A stretch of 64,000 nt of DNA from Rhizobium sp. SSA_523 (GTDB taxonomy: Bacteria > Pseudomonadota > Alphaproteobacteria > Rhizobiales > Rhizobiaceae), in contig NZ_CP129380.1 of assembly GCF_030435705.1 (NCBI RefSeq), positions 124,001-188,000 on the forward strand, written 5' to 3'. The translations under genes were made by a program, and so were the position numbers. Every line of letters begins with the position of its first letter. Position 1 is the first letter of the stretch. Below, one piece after another: positions 17,867 to 27,656 of this stretch. Under the pieces are notes generated by a model that saw only the letters and a list, made by a program, of their open reading frames with translations, searched no databases and was not told where the DNA came from.

Positions 17867-18310
17867 TCAGCACAGGCGATCAATGATCTGGATCGCCGCC
17901 TCCAGCACGCGCCTCTCCTCATCGGTGAGGCGTTCTTCGATCAGGGTCGCGATCTTCAATGTCCGAGCTTCACGGGACTGGGACAGCCTCTCCCGCCCTT
18001 TCTCTGTAATCGACAGCAGTTGGCTGCGCCGGTCAGTGGGATTGGGCATCCTGCTGACCAAGCCCTCTGCCTCAAGCTGGGCGCTCACCAAGCGCATGCT
18101 CTGATGCCGGACGTTGCGGAGTGTGGCCATGTCGGCGATACTGAGCGGACCGTTTTGCTCGAGAACTAGCAACGTTTCGGACTGTGACGTCGTGGGCGTA
18201 TCCACCTGCGTCCTTACGCTGCGAACGAACCGTCCAACGGTGGAGCGTAGTCGCTCCGCAATGACGGGTGACGTTCCCTCCTGTCCCAGCGCAGCCTCTT
18301 TGACTTTCAT
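17867..18310 (-). CDS. MarR family transcriptional regulator
   Basis: 147 residues. The winged helix contains LLVLEQNGPLSIADMATLRN, RHQSMRLVSAQLEAEGLV, and the wing SRMPNPTDRRSQLLSIT (DxR motif). The C-terminal helix forms the dimer. It is convergent with the SnoaL-like gene and is likely to bind the palindrome at 17407-17427. No ligand is evident. Confidence 0.9.
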   Translation of the reverse strand: MKVKEAALGQEGTSPVIAERLRSTVGRFVRSVRTQVDTPTTSQSETLLVLEQNGPLSIADMATLRNVRHQSMRLVSAQLEAEGLVSRMPNPTDRRSQLLSITEKGRERLSQSREARTLKIATLIEERLTDEERRVLEAAIQIIDRLC

Positions 18311-18508
18311 TTGTTCGCTCTTTCAGCGTCGAAGTTCCCTGCACTCTTGCCACAGAGCAGGGCCGGGCGAAAATCCAAAATCATTCGGAGCTCGTTCTGT
18401 TTGTTTGTCGCATGCAGCAGGGGCGAGCACAGTTGTTTTTGCCGGGCCCCATCTTAACGGGCATTCCGACACGACTTCGAGGTACCAGGGATTTGGATTG
18501 GATCATTG

Positions 18509-20109
18509 TTACTGAGGCACACTGCCATACCCTTTGGCAGAAATGGCGCTGAACTCCTCGAGATCGAGATCACGCTCAAGATCGTGAAGTGTCTCGTCGT
18601 CGATCTGGTCAAGGCGGTGTAGTCTAATCAATGCGGACCGGCCCGCAGCGACGCCGGCAAGGATCACGTCGAAATGCGCTGCTATATCTCGATCGCGTTC
18701 ACTGTCCGTCCCCTTGAAACTCGCTGATAGTGTCGCACGTCGGCGATAGGTTTCCAGTAGCCGGGGATGCAACAATGTGCCGTCGGCGGCGTAGGCATGG
18801 GATTGCACGCCGGCATACTGCGCCTGGACGACAAACGCCTCAGCACCGACAAGATCCAGCGGCGGCCGTGTTCTCTGATCCTCGCCCGGGCGTAGCAATC
18901 GGATCACCAGACCGAGCGTTGTGCCCTGTATTAGAACTGTAGCGAGGATGACAGCGAATGCCGTCACCAGCATCAGATCCCGACCTGGCATCTCCTCTGG
19001 CAACGTGAGCGCAAATGCAAGTGTCACGACCCCGCGCATACCGGCCCAACCCAAGACGAGAGCTGCACGCGGCCCCATGGGCTCCACGGAGGCCAATCCC
19101 GCCCGCCTTAGCAGCTTTAGAACGAGGTCCGAACCGAAGATCCAGGTGAATCTGGCAACCGTGACAGCCGCGACGATCGCAAGAACGAAAATCCCCATTT
19201 CATCAACAATTGTGGCTAGCCCTCCAGCACGCTCAAGAACGCCACGCAACGAGAAGCCGATGAGGATAAACACAGCCGCCTCAAGTAAGAAAGTGAGGGA
19301 CTGCCAAGAGGCAGTCCCTCTGATCCGGGTAGGGCCTTTGAAAATGACGTGCTGATACCAACCGCAAATCAAGCCTGCAGTCACAGTCGCGATCACACCG
19401 GAAACATGCAGCCGTTCGCCCGCGAGATAGGCGACCCAACACACGAGAGTTGAGGCGGCGATCTTAGTCGATCGTCTTGAAGTCCCGGCACCAGTGAGAC
19501 CCATGCTACAGCGATCGCAGCACCGACAGCGATCCCGCCTGCAAGCAGATATGAGAAGCTGACTATGGCTCCTTGGATGCTAAACACACCGGTTAGAACT
19601 GCCCCGACTGCAAAGCGTACAAGGACCAAGCCGGTTGCGTCGTTGAGCAGGCTTTCGCCCTCGAGCAAAGTGGCTAGCCGCCGCGGCAACCTGACATGCT
19701 GGAGGGCCGCACGCGCTGAGACTGCGTCAGGCGGCGATACAATAGCACCAAGGGCTGCACAGGCCGCCCAAGGGAGATTTGGCACGAGCAATTTCGTCAC
19801 GACGGCAACGACAACAGTTGTGAACAGAACTGCGCCAACGGCAAGCGAGATAATTCCGGCGAAATGTCGGCGGAACGAAGCAAGCGCTGTGAACCATGCG
19901 CTGTCGGCAAGGAGAGGTGGCAGGAAAATGACTAGCATGAGCTCCGGATCGAGTTCAATCACAGGCAGGCCCGGAATGAATGCCAGCGCACCGCCTCCTG
20001 CAAGCAAGGTGACAGATGGTGGGAGAGACAGACGGAGAGCCAGATAATGCAGCGCGACAATCGCCACAAACATCCCAACGACAAGCTCGAAAAGTTCAAC
20101 CGAATGCAT
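18509..20109 (-). pseudogene. CPA1 Na+/H+ antiporter, frameshifted
   Basis: One antiporter gene broken by a single-base frameshift. The 5' part (from the ATG at 20107-20109, with AGGAGG upstream) encodes helices with GALAFIPGLPVIELDPELML, FLPPLLADSAWF, SPPDAVSARAAL and EGESLLNDATGLVL, all CPA1 hallmarks. It leaves frame after AWVSLVPGLQDDRL. The 3' part resumes with IAASTLVCWVAYLAGERLHV and continues with GWAGMRGVVTLAFAL and a C-terminal cytosolic tail. One base missing near 19466-19475 would restore about 534 codons. It is either a real inactivation or a sequencing error. Confidence 0.85.
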
Positions 20110-20274
20110 CATGGCCTCCTGCAAGTAAATTGGTCGCCGGGATTATCGCAACCCCTTGGCATCGGCGCCGCATGGAACGAGTAAATGCCGGCGGAAACGG
20201 TAGAACATGAGGTCCGGCGACAGCCATCTGACCATTTCGAAGGCTTGGACTGCACTCCCGGGACCGCTCAAATA

Positions 20275-20298
20275 CCGAGCACATCTTCATGTGCTCGG
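20275..20298. other. strong hairpin upstream of the antiporter gene
   Basis: CCGAGCACAT (20275-20284) and ATGTGCTCGG (20289-20298) form a perfect 10-bp stem with a CTTC loop. No T tract follows on either strand. It lies in the 20110-20408 spacer, which otherwise shows no gene; it may terminate transcription or act as an operator. Confidence 0.4.
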
Positions 20299-20408
20299 TC
20301 TGCTTCAGCTGTGTGCAGAGCACCTCTGCAGGCCATAAAAACTGCGGCCCATGCGAGGTCCGGAGGAGGCTGGATCCTTGACCTGAGCTGCATCAGCTCG
20401 GTCGGGCT

Positions 20409-21539
20409 CTACTTTGTCTGGATTGACGCCGTAGGGTTGGCTCTGCTGGCGAGTGCTGCAGATGCCTCGGACCAGGATGTATCACCCGGGTAAAGAGCCG
20501 AGCGCAGATAGGCCCAGGTGAGCCGCTGCACAAGGCCAAGCCTTTCGGGGTCCTGGTCCTGGGACTCCGCGACGTCATAGCCGGACACGCCGCCAAGCGC
20601 ATGCTTTGCACCGAACATCGTCAGAAGGGTCTTTGGTCCGGGGCTGAAGGTATATGCGTCCGAGCGCCAATCTTTCCGAATTGCGAAATGCTCGGTCTGA
20701 TCAAGATCGCCAGCGACGACAAGTGCGGGAGCCGTCATCTCTGTGTAGACAGTGTTGCGCAGCACTTTGTAATGTTCCGACGCGAACGGCGCCAGATCAC
20801 TTCCGTTGCCTGGAGGGGCCAATAAAACCCCTGCCTTGACCCGTGCAGCAGGCAGGCTCCATTCCTTTCCATCAACCGGGTCTTTGACCCGCATGCCCGC
20901 CAGCATGCCTACGGTGTGGCCACCCATCGAATGGCCCACAGCCGCGATCCGATCAGCGTCGGTGCGATCCGCAAGGCCTGGGACGGCGGCGAAGATCTCT
21001 TCGAGGTGATCGAGGATAAAATGCATATCCTGCGCACGTGACAGCCAGAACAGGGGACCTTCGGGCCCGTTTGGATCGAGACCGAGCGCCTTTGAGTCCT
21101 GGTGTGTGGGCTGGATGACGACGAAGCCATGCGCGGCATAGAATTCGGCAAGCGGATTGTAACCTCGCAGGGACGACAGATAGGTCGACTGACCGTGGCC
21201 GTGGGATAACAGGATCACCGGCAGTTCACGTCCAGTGACCGGAGCCGAAACCTTGATCTGCAGCTCGGTTTGGCGGCCTGGCACGGTGAAGGTGATCGGG
21301 CTGACGGACATGAATTGTGTCGGCGCGCTCACCGGGATGTAGTCAGCTTCGTTGATGGGATTGCTCATGGAATGTTTCTCCTCTTTGTTATCTTCTGCAA
21401 AGGTCGAGTTCAGACGACCGTCGGCAAACGCGGCGACGGCTAGCGTGGCGCAGGCGGTCATGATGCCGCGCCGACTAAGCTTGAGATGGCTGTCGCCGAG
21501 GCTTTCTTTGCATTGCTCCGTGTCGATATCGCTGTTCAT
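20409..21539 (-). CDS. Tat-exported alpha/beta hydrolase
   Basis: 376 residues. The N-terminus carries a twin-arginine signal, LSRRGIMTACATLAVAAFA. The hydrolase core has ILLSHGHGQSTYLSSL (oxyanion region), the nucleophile elbow AAVGHSMGGHTVGM (GHSMGG), an acidic residue in VVAGDLDQTEHF, and His in FGAKHALGGVSGY. Chlorophyllase- or PAF-acetylhydrolase-like esterases show this layout. Expected to act in the periplasm on an ester of unknown identity. No close operon partner. Confidence 0.85.
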   Translation of the reverse strand: MNSDIDTEQCKESLGDSHLKLSRRGIMTACATLAVAAFADGRLNSTFAEDNKEEKHSMSNPINEADYIPVSAPTQFMSVSPITFTVPGRQTELQIKVSAPVTGRELPVILLSHGHGQSTYLSSLRGYNPLAEFYAAHGFVVIQPTHQDSKALGLDPNGPEGPLFWLSRAQDMHFILDHLEEIFAAVPGLADRTDADRIAAVGHSMGGHTVGMLAGMRVKDPVDGKEWSLPAARVKAGVLLAPPGNGSDLAPFASEHYKVLRNTVYTEMTAPALVVAGDLDQTEHFAIRKDWRSDAYTFSPGPKTLLTMFGAKHALGGVSGYDVAESQDQDPERLGLVQRLTWAYLRSALYPGDTSWSEASAALASRANPTASIQTK

Positions 21540-22024
21540 GAGTCTCTCCTGTCAGAAGGGCCCGCTGCGATCGGCTTCGGGCAATTGCCAGTGGTTGACG
21601 CGGTGCAAATGGCGCTAGTCTCGAACTTGTGGATGACCTTCGTCCTGCATCGCCTGATAAACCTACCCCCCGATCTCCCGTCCGGCATTGGCATGTTACG
21701 CCATCATTGTTGCAGACGCCGCCAAACAGATCGCAGTTTGCGTCGATGCTGGGACCGAAACGCCAGTCCGCCACGTGATGAGCAACGCAGGTTCGAAAAC
21801 TCAACGGCTTTCCGGCGTCGGAGAGAACGCGGTTTGGCCAGTTGTTTTTTGCAGGAAGTTTGGCTGGGGGGCGCCGCCCCAGCGCGTGTGGGTCAGAGGC
21901 AAAAGGCCACAAATTCAATCGTCCGCGCATCAACGCAAATCAGCGCTGGGGACAGTGAGGGTCAGCAAGCGCGAGGAGTCGCGCAAAAGGGCCGTCGCAG
22001 ATCTGACTGTTAGACGGCTTGGTC
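21540..22024. other. intergenic region without recognised gene
   Basis: About 485 bases between two minus-strand genes. Several open frames exist on both strands, but none has a family motif or a good ribosome site. A G+C-rich inverted repeat (GCTGGGG and CCCCAGC near 21860-21885) is the only visible structure. Confidence 0.4.
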
Positions 22025-23227
22025 TCAGCGTCCTCGGATGTTTCCGCTGAGCCCGTAGACGGCTTGTGGTTGAGACACGCCTTTGAGTTGGAAGTTTCCG
22101 AGATGCTCCGTCGGAGCTTCACATTGCTTGGCAAAGCTCTCCGAGAGAAGAAGCTGCCGTTCGAGCCGGTCGCAAAGAGCCTCAAGGCGCGACGCTTCGT
22201 TGACGACACGGCCGATCACGGTGAAGTCGAGACGCTGGGCGGCGCCAATATTGCCGTAATAGACCTCGCCAAGGTGGAGCACCAAATCAACGTCAATCCG
22301 GGGCGCTTCGTCAGGCAGACGCGACAGGTTCAGTGTATCGGTTGCGGCGGCTGCATGCTGGGCGGCCGCAAGCGCAGCACGGCAGGCGGCGATCGCGGAA
22401 TCTTCAGCGGATAGAACTGGGAATATCGCCAAAAGGCTATCTCCGATAAGCTTCAGTATCTCCCCGCCCTCAGCTTCGACCGCAGAACCGATCGCTTCAA
22501 AGTGTTCGTTTAGCCATTGCACGATTTCACCCGGCGCATACTTCTCGCTGAGCTGTGTAAAGTTTTTCAGGTCAGCTAACAGAATTGCCGCATAAATTGC
22601 TTGGCCTTTCCCGCGCTCGATTTCTCCTGCCAGAACACGATTGGCCGTTCGCGGGCCGACATAAAACCTCAATACGTCTGACACCATTCGTGAAACGACC
22701 ATCCGGTGGATGGCCAGGCCGAGAGCCGGCAATATCGCGTCGAATGAAGAGATATTGTCCGCCCTGAATCCTTCGGGATGCGTGGTGGCAATCGATATCG
22801 CGGTTCCCGAAATCACAGACGCTTCGGAGAATTGCACAATCCGAAGGACATAATCGGTATGCCCTTGGCGGGCTAAAGACACGAGGTGCGGGAACGCTAT
22901 CGTTTCGCCGTCTCGCAGGTCCCATCGTCCACCTGCTTTGCCTTCCTCAAGTAACTGTTGGATCGCGGATTGCTTGAGTTCGAGGTCCTCCGCATCACCA
23001 TGCCCCGTTGTCTGCACATGCACGCCGTCATCTGCACGCCAGGTTGTTGTCACCACTTGATGAAGCGGGTGAAGCGACGGGAAACTGATCTCAAGCGTTC
23101 GCAATGGCATTATGGCGGCCATGAGCGCACCAAGTTCCGCCACAAAAGTTTTCGGGTCTTGGCTCGTTGTGCCTTCCGCCAGAATCCAGCGCGTGATTTC
23201 GGTGGTCTGATCAGATTGGCGTTTCAT
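22025..23227 (-). CDS. class III adenylate/guanylate cyclase
   Basis: About 400 residues from the ATG at 23225-23227 (MKRQSDQTTE). The N-terminal 200 residues are an unassigned sensor-like region. The C-terminal half is a class III cyclase catalytic domain: AAILLADLKNFTQLSEKYAP (first metal Asp), GGEILKLIGDSLLAIFPV (second metal Asp), then HLGEVYYGNIGAAQRLDFTV and VIGRVVNEASRLEAL (N..R transition-state residues). This arrangement is common in rhizobia. It should produce cAMP in the cytoplasm; the stimulus is unknown. Confidence 0.9.
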   Translation of the reverse strand: MKRQSDQTTEITRWILAEGTTSQDPKTFVAELGALMAAIMPLRTLEISFPSLHPLHQVVTTTWRADDGVHVQTTGHGDAEDLELKQSAIQQLLEEGKAGGRWDLRDGETIAFPHLVSLARQGHTDYVLRIVQFSEASVISGTAISIATTHPEGFRADNISSFDAILPALGLAIHRMVVSRMVSDVLRFYVGPRTANRVLAGEIERGKGQAIYAAILLADLKNFTQLSEKYAPGEIVQWLNEHFEAIGSAVEAEGGEILKLIGDSLLAIFPVLSAEDSAIAACRAALAAAQHAAAATDTLNLSRLPDEAPRIDVDLVLHLGEVYYGNIGAAQRLDFTVIGRVVNEASRLEALCDRLERQLLLSESFAKQCEAPTEHLGNFQLKGVSQPQAVYGLSGNIRGR

Positions 23228-23406
23228 AACAGCTATTATCCAAAAGACGAAAGGTGGGCCACGTTGGCAGCTCAACTGCCTCTTCACATGTGGCTCTGAT
23301 CACGTGAGCGCAGAATACATGTGACGCCGCAGCAGGCTAGCGCGGAACGTTGCCAGTCTTAAAAATGCTTTCAGCCTTCGGATCGCCGCGGAGGTTCTTG
23401 CTATCT

Positions 23407-24024
23407 TCACGGCTTCACCTTCAAACCGGAGGCCATCAGCGAGAATGCCTCGATTGCTTTCGGCAGCACCTCGGCCGGATTGTTGCTTGCCGCTACCCAG
23501 AGAGCAGCATTGAGGGCCGCACCATTGAGAAGCCGCGAGGCAGCCTCGATATCGACGGGTTTCATGACCCCGCTCTCGACCAGCAATCGAACGCTCTTAC
23601 GCGTCTCAGCAAGGCAGCTGTTCTGGCTTGGCCATTGCGACGGATCGCCAAGCACAGCCGGACCGTCGAGCAGCACGATCCGCTGGATTTCCGGATCGAG
23701 CGCCATTTCGATATAGGCGGTACCTTCGGCCAGCAGGGCCGGCCAGATATCACCGTCATTCTTGCCGGCCCTCTTGGCTCCGATCTCGCGTGCACGAGCC
23801 GCCATTTCTCCGTCGAGTTGATCGACGACCGCCGCCAGAAGACCGCGCTTGTCGCCGAAATTATGATACAGCGCGCCACGCGTCAGGCCGGCATCAGCCG
23901 TTAGTTCGTCCATCGATGCCTGCGCATAGCCTTTTTCCGCAAAGGCCTTGCGCGCAGCAGCGATGAGCTTTGCGCGGTTCTCCTCCATTTTTTCGAGACG
24001 TTTTCCAGCCACGTGAGACCCCAT
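23407..24024 (-). CDS. TetR family repressor
   Basis: 205 residues; an internal ATG at 23988 is an alternative start. N-terminal helix-turn-helix: AEKGYAQASMDELTADAGLT then RGALYHNFGDKRGLLAAV. The C-terminal ligand domain is typical in size. It is divergent from a RidA gene, and the spacer holds three repeated palindromes that are very likely its operators. Confidence 0.93.
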   Translation of the reverse strand: MGSHVAGKRLEKMEENRAKLIAAARKAFAEKGYAQASMDELTADAGLTRGALYHNFGDKRGLLAAVVDQLDGEMAARAREIGAKRAGKNDGDIWPALLAEGTAYIEMALDPEIQRIVLLDGPAVLGDPSQWPSQNSCLAETRKSVRLLVESGVMKPVDIEAASRLLNGAALNAALWVAASNNPAEVLPKAIEAFSLMASGLKVKP

Positions 24025-24029
24025 AATTC

Positions 24030-24094
24030 AGATACGCAGCGTATCTGGACTTGACATACGCAGTGTATGCGAACATTCTGCATACGAGCCGTAT
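24030..24094. promoter_or_regulatory. three tandem TetR-type operators
   Basis: Three near-identical palindromes with core ATACG-N3-CGTAT: AGATACGCAGCGTATCT (24030-24046), CATACGCAGTGTATG (24055-24069), and GCATACGAGCCGTAT (24080-24094). Core starts are 24 and 26 bases apart, so repressor dimers would be stacked slightly more than two turns apart. They occupy the spacer between the tetR and ridA genes. Confidence 0.8.
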
Positions 24095-24166
24095 ATCAAA
24101 TTCGGCCGAGACTTGGAAGTCACACTCCCAAGTGCGCAATTACCAATCGCAGAGAAAGCTCAGATC

Positions 24167-24565
24167 ATGACAACACGCGAACCTATTTTCCCACCGAATC
24201 GCCACGCCCTTTACGAACAGCATGGCTATTCTGCCGCTATCCGTTCCGGTGACCTCCTGTTCGTCTCAGGCCAGGTCGGCAGCCGCGAAGACGGGACTCC
24301 CGAGCCAGATTTTAAGGCCCAGGTCGAACGTGCCTTCGCCAATCTCGAATCCGTGCTGGAAGCTGCCGGCGCTGGCATGGACGATATCATAGACGTGACG
24401 ACATTTCACACCGACCCGGAACAGCAGTTTGGAGCGATCATGGAAGTCAAGAACAGCGTCTTCCCTTCCGCGCCATATCCCAATTGGACAGCAGTCGGTG
24501 TGACCTGGCTCGCCGGGTTCGATTTCGAAATTAAGGTCATCGCCCGCATTCCCTTGCCAGACTGA
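24167..24565 (+). CDS. RidA family protein
   Basis: 132 residues from the ATG at 24167 (MTTREPIFPPNRHALYE). The family pattern is clear: AIRSGDLLFVSGQVGSREDG, FANLESVLEAAGAGMDDIID, VTTFHTDP, and PNWTAVGVTWLAGFDFEIKV. Canonical RidA has a catalytic Arg near the end (cRVEvea); here IKVIARIPLP ends the protein, so imine deaminase activity is uncertain. It is controlled by the divergent TetR regulator. Confidence 0.88.
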   Translation: MTTREPIFPPNRHALYEQHGYSAAIRSGDLLFVSGQVGSREDGTPEPDFKAQVERAFANLESVLEAAGAGMDDIIDVTTFHTDPEQQFGAIMEVKNSVFPSAPYPNWTAVGVTWLAGFDFEIKVIARIPLPD

Positions 24566-24977
24566 TACGCCGCCTGTCGAAGAGTGGATAACGCGATTTC
24601 TTCGTGTGGCAAAAATGAAGCGGCATGGCACGACCTTATTCGAACGGTCCGAAGAAGCTTCGTTATTTCACTGTTTTTTTCCATCTCTGGGATCGGAAAC
24701 CGCGTGCCAATCGAACAGTGCTCGGAAAGGGTTGGAACTCGTTCAACGGACGCTCACGCCTTTCCGTTGACGGCCGCGAATACGGTTGGACAAAAACTGG
24801 CAGGTTTTCGGAGATCCACTGAACCGGCCGGGCAGGGGATTAGCGTCTGCCTCATTCCTCCAATATTCAAAGCCTACCACCACGCCGGCGTTGGCCGGCG
24901 TGGTGACTGATGACGCGGATATTGCCAAAGCCGAAACACGATGGATGGTGTCGCGCTATCGCGTGCCCGACAATCGC
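24566..24977. other. convergent spacer with a 12-bp perfect hairpin
   Basis: Space between convergent ridA and aldo-keto reductase genes. CACCACGCCGGC (24878-24889) and GCCGGCGTGGTG (24894-24905) form a perfect 12-bp stem with loop GTTG, probably a bidirectional terminator although no T tract follows. A 65-codon plus-strand frame (24625-24822) has no motif or ribosome site and is not called. Confidence 0.5.
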
Positions 24978-26009
24978 TTAGGCAGCGAGGCGATCGGTCG
25001 CGGGACGCCTGCGGAGAAGCGCGATTCCGATGGCCGGCGGGTCATACGCTGCATCGAGTGGGCCTACATCGGTCCCTGGAGGGCAGATCTCATCTATCCG
25101 ATCAAGGATTTCATCAGACAGACCAACTTCCATGCCATTCAGAAGGTCGTCAAGGTGCTCCATCTTACGCGGACCGATCAGGGCTGCGGTGACCCCAGGG
25201 TGAGCCAGAACGAAAGCCATGGACATATGCGTCAGTGACAGACCGGCTTCCTCCGCTACCGGAATAAGCTGCTCAACCGCGTCGAGCCTGCGCTCGTCCG
25301 ACATCTGCTTGGGGAAACGACGCGCACGGCCACTGTCAGGCTGTGCCTGGCCCTTTCGATAACGGCCCGTCAGCATTCCCATAGCCAGAGGGCTCCAGAC
25401 CATGGTGCCCATTCCGTATTTCTCGCAGATCGGCAATACTTCCCGCTCGATACTGCGGTTGAGGATGGAGTAAGGCGGCTGTTCTGTGCGAAATCGTGCT
25501 AAGGCGCGCCGCTCTGCAACCCACTGGGCCTCGACAATCTCCGAAACGGGGAAGGACGACGTTCCAATGGCACGGACTTTGCCGGCGCGCATTAGATCTG
25601 TGAGAGCCGACAGTGTCTCTTCGATGTCAGTATCGGGCGACGGGCGATGGACCTGATAAACATCGATGTAGTCGGTTTGCAGACGACGAAGCGAATGCTC
25701 GACTTCCTGTACAAGCCAACGGCGCGAGTTGCCCCGCTGGTTTGGATCTTCGCCCATCGGCATATGCGCTTTGGTGGCGAGGACGATGTTCTCGCGCCGA
25801 CCTTTCAGGGCTTTTCCGACAATCTCCTCGGATTCACCGCGGCTGTAACCATCGGCGGTGTCAATGAAATTGATTCCGGCATCCAGCGCCTTGTGCGTGA
25901 TGCGAATGCAATCGTCGTGATCGGGATTGCCTGCAGCACCAAACATCATTGCGCCGATGCAATAGGGGGATACCTTGATGCCGGTCTTTCCAAGACTACG
26001 ATACTGCAT
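24978..26009 (-). CDS. aldo/keto reductase
   Basis: 343 residues from the ATG at 26007-26009 (MQYRSLGKTGIKVSPYCIGA). The catalytic tetrad is visible: Asp and Tyr in NFIDTADGYSRGESEEIVGKAL, Lys in IVLATKAHM, and His in YIDVYQVHRPSPDTD. NADPH-binding residues follow (AALIGPRKMEHLDD). It would reduce aldehydes or ketones; the substrate is unknown. The AraC gene on the same strand upstream (26231-27253) is a possible regulator. Confidence 0.92.
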   Translation of the reverse strand: MQYRSLGKTGIKVSPYCIGAMMFGAAGNPDHDDCIRITHKALDAGINFIDTADGYSRGESEEIVGKALKGRRENIVLATKAHMPMGEDPNQRGNSRRWLVQEVEHSLRRLQTDYIDVYQVHRPSPDTDIEETLSALTDLMRAGKVRAIGTSSFPVSEIVEAQWVAERRALARFRTEQPPYSILNRSIEREVLPICEKYGMGTMVWSPLAMGMLTGRYRKGQAQPDSGRARRFPKQMSDERRLDAVEQLIPVAEEAGLSLTHMSMAFVLAHPGVTAALIGPRKMEHLDDLLNGMEVGLSDEILDRIDEICPPGTDVGPLDAAYDPPAIGIALLRRRPATDRLAA

Positions 26010-26230
26010 GACTAAGCTCCTTCTGCAGACGTTCATGATGGAGCGAAAGTAGTCAGTGGCACCGGCAGAAGCATTCACCAACTACGCCACTGGAGTTGCA
26101 GTTGACGCCAAACTGCCCGTCGCATCAGTGAGCGTGGCTTGGCATGTTCGCGAAGGTCTTTGAGATCCTTTAAAAGGGGGGCAGGGGCCTCCGATCAAAG
26201 CTCGAATTGATGTATCGAATCTGGAACGCC

Positions 26231-27253
26231 TCAGTGCAAGGGCGCCCGTTCTACAGCTTGGGCTCGCCAGTTCTGCGGTGTTACGCCCTGCCATTCCTTA
26301 AATGCCCGATAAAACGAGCTTGTATCTTGGTAGCCCAGCAGAATAGCCACCTCATCGATGCTGATAGTCTGATCCACGAGGAGATTCTCTCCCAATTCCT
26401 GCCGCGCTTCAGCCAGCAGCTGCCGGAAAGTCGTGCCGTCTTCCGTGATACGACGCTGCAAAGTACGTTCACTCGTGCCCAAGTCTCGCGCGACGTTCGA
26501 AACGTCGGGTCTACCGCTCGCGAGACTGCGCTTTAGAACAACCTTCACCTGCTCTGAAATAGTGCTTTCAGCTTCAAGGTCACTCCGGGCGGCTGCAAGT
26601 GCCGGCGTCAGAAGCTCCAGGAACTCGGAGTTATGGCCGGGGAACGGTCGATCAAGGTCACTGGACCTCATCACGAGGAGGTTGCGCGGCGCGTCGTAGC
26701 GTATCGGACATCCGAAGAACGTTTCGTGCTCGAGGCTACGGGAGCCCGCGCGGGCGAGATCAATCCGCACGGGCGTGATATGCTGGCCGGTCCCCTTACG
26801 CCCCAGTTCCACAATGAACGCGAATGAGAGGTCGATCGACAAAGCCGGCTCCGATTGCATCGAATAAGGCCATTCTTTCGTTATAGAGAATTCGCCACCC
26901 TTTTCGGTGATGAGAAACTTCTCGCAGGTGCTGAGTCGCTTAAAGCGGTCGATACGACCCAAAGCGTCGCGATAGTCCGCTGCGTAGCACGCAGCCAAAA
27001 ACGCCGGCTGATGACCGGACCTATCGAATGCATTGACAAGCTTGATTGCGAAGCCAGGGTCATCGGCGAGTTCTTCCACCGCTCTGTATACAGCAAAGAT
27101 CTGTGCGGTGGACAATAGTACGTGCGGGTTCAAATGGAGCGTCGCCGGGAGGCGTGCATGCCGCAAGATGGCGGCGGGCTTCACCCCAGCTTCTGCAAAA
27201 GCGCGCCAGAATGCCTGCGGCATCTTGCATCGGTCAGCTGGCATCCCATTCAT
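26231..27253 (-). CDS. AraC family regulator (Arabinose_bd-type N-domain)
   Basis: About 340 residues from the ATG at 27251-27253 (MNGMPADRCKMPQ). The N-terminal 200 residues show the OruR/ArgR-type sensor (AFAEAGVKPAAILRHARLPA, FFGCPIRYDAPRNLLVMRS). The C-terminal HTH pair is VSNVARDLGTSERTLQRRIT and SIDEVAILLGYQDTSSFYRA followed by FKEWQGVTPQNWR. It lies upstream of the aldo/keto reductase gene on the same strand, with a 220-base gap. Confidence 0.9.
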   Translation of the reverse strand: MNGMPADRCKMPQAFWRAFAEAGVKPAAILRHARLPATLHLNPHVLLSTAQIFAVYRAVEELADDPGFAIKLVNAFDRSGHQPAFLAACYAADYRDALGRIDRFKRLSTCEKFLITEKGGEFSITKEWPYSMQSEPALSIDLSFAFIVELGRKGTGQHITPVRIDLARAGSRSLEHETFFGCPIRYDAPRNLLVMRSSDLDRPFPGHNSEFLELLTPALAAARSDLEAESTISEQVKVVLKRSLASGRPDVSNVARDLGTSERTLQRRITEDGTTFRQLLAEARQELGENLLVDQTISIDEVAILLGYQDTSSFYRAFKEWQGVTPQNWRAQAVERAPLH

Positions 27254-27656
27254 GGCGACTATCTCCACCTCGGTATTGAACTTGTTCTCTTTGGCTCGCG
27301 TTTCTTGGAGTTTAAGGAGCGAAAGTGCACGAACCTTGAACTGACCAAATGGATATCTCCCAATCAGAAGAACCACTCGTCATCATAAGTTCAATGAGAC
27401 GCAATCGAAATGGCGCAACGCGCCATCAAAATTGCGATCCACGCCAACGGCCCAGTCGGTGCACAGACATAGATCTTCGCCCGTTAGGTGGGCTTACCGA
27501 TCAACTCACCGCTCCGAGTTGATCTTTGAAACGGCACGTCCTGTTCCGGCCCGGAGTCCGCTTCCGTGCTCCGCTGGTCATCGTGCACCGCGACGAGACG
27601 GCCCCTTCTCAAATAGAAGGTCGCAGGTTCGTATCTGTTCAAGAGCGTTCGACCTA

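Noticed and set aside
21855..21890. G+C-rich inverted repeat after the hydrolase gene
   Set aside because: Stem is short and no T tract or partner gene is present; too weak to call a terminator.
24625..24822. 65-codon plus-strand frame after ridA
   Set aside because: No ribosome site and no recognisable domain; it lies in a convergent spacer.
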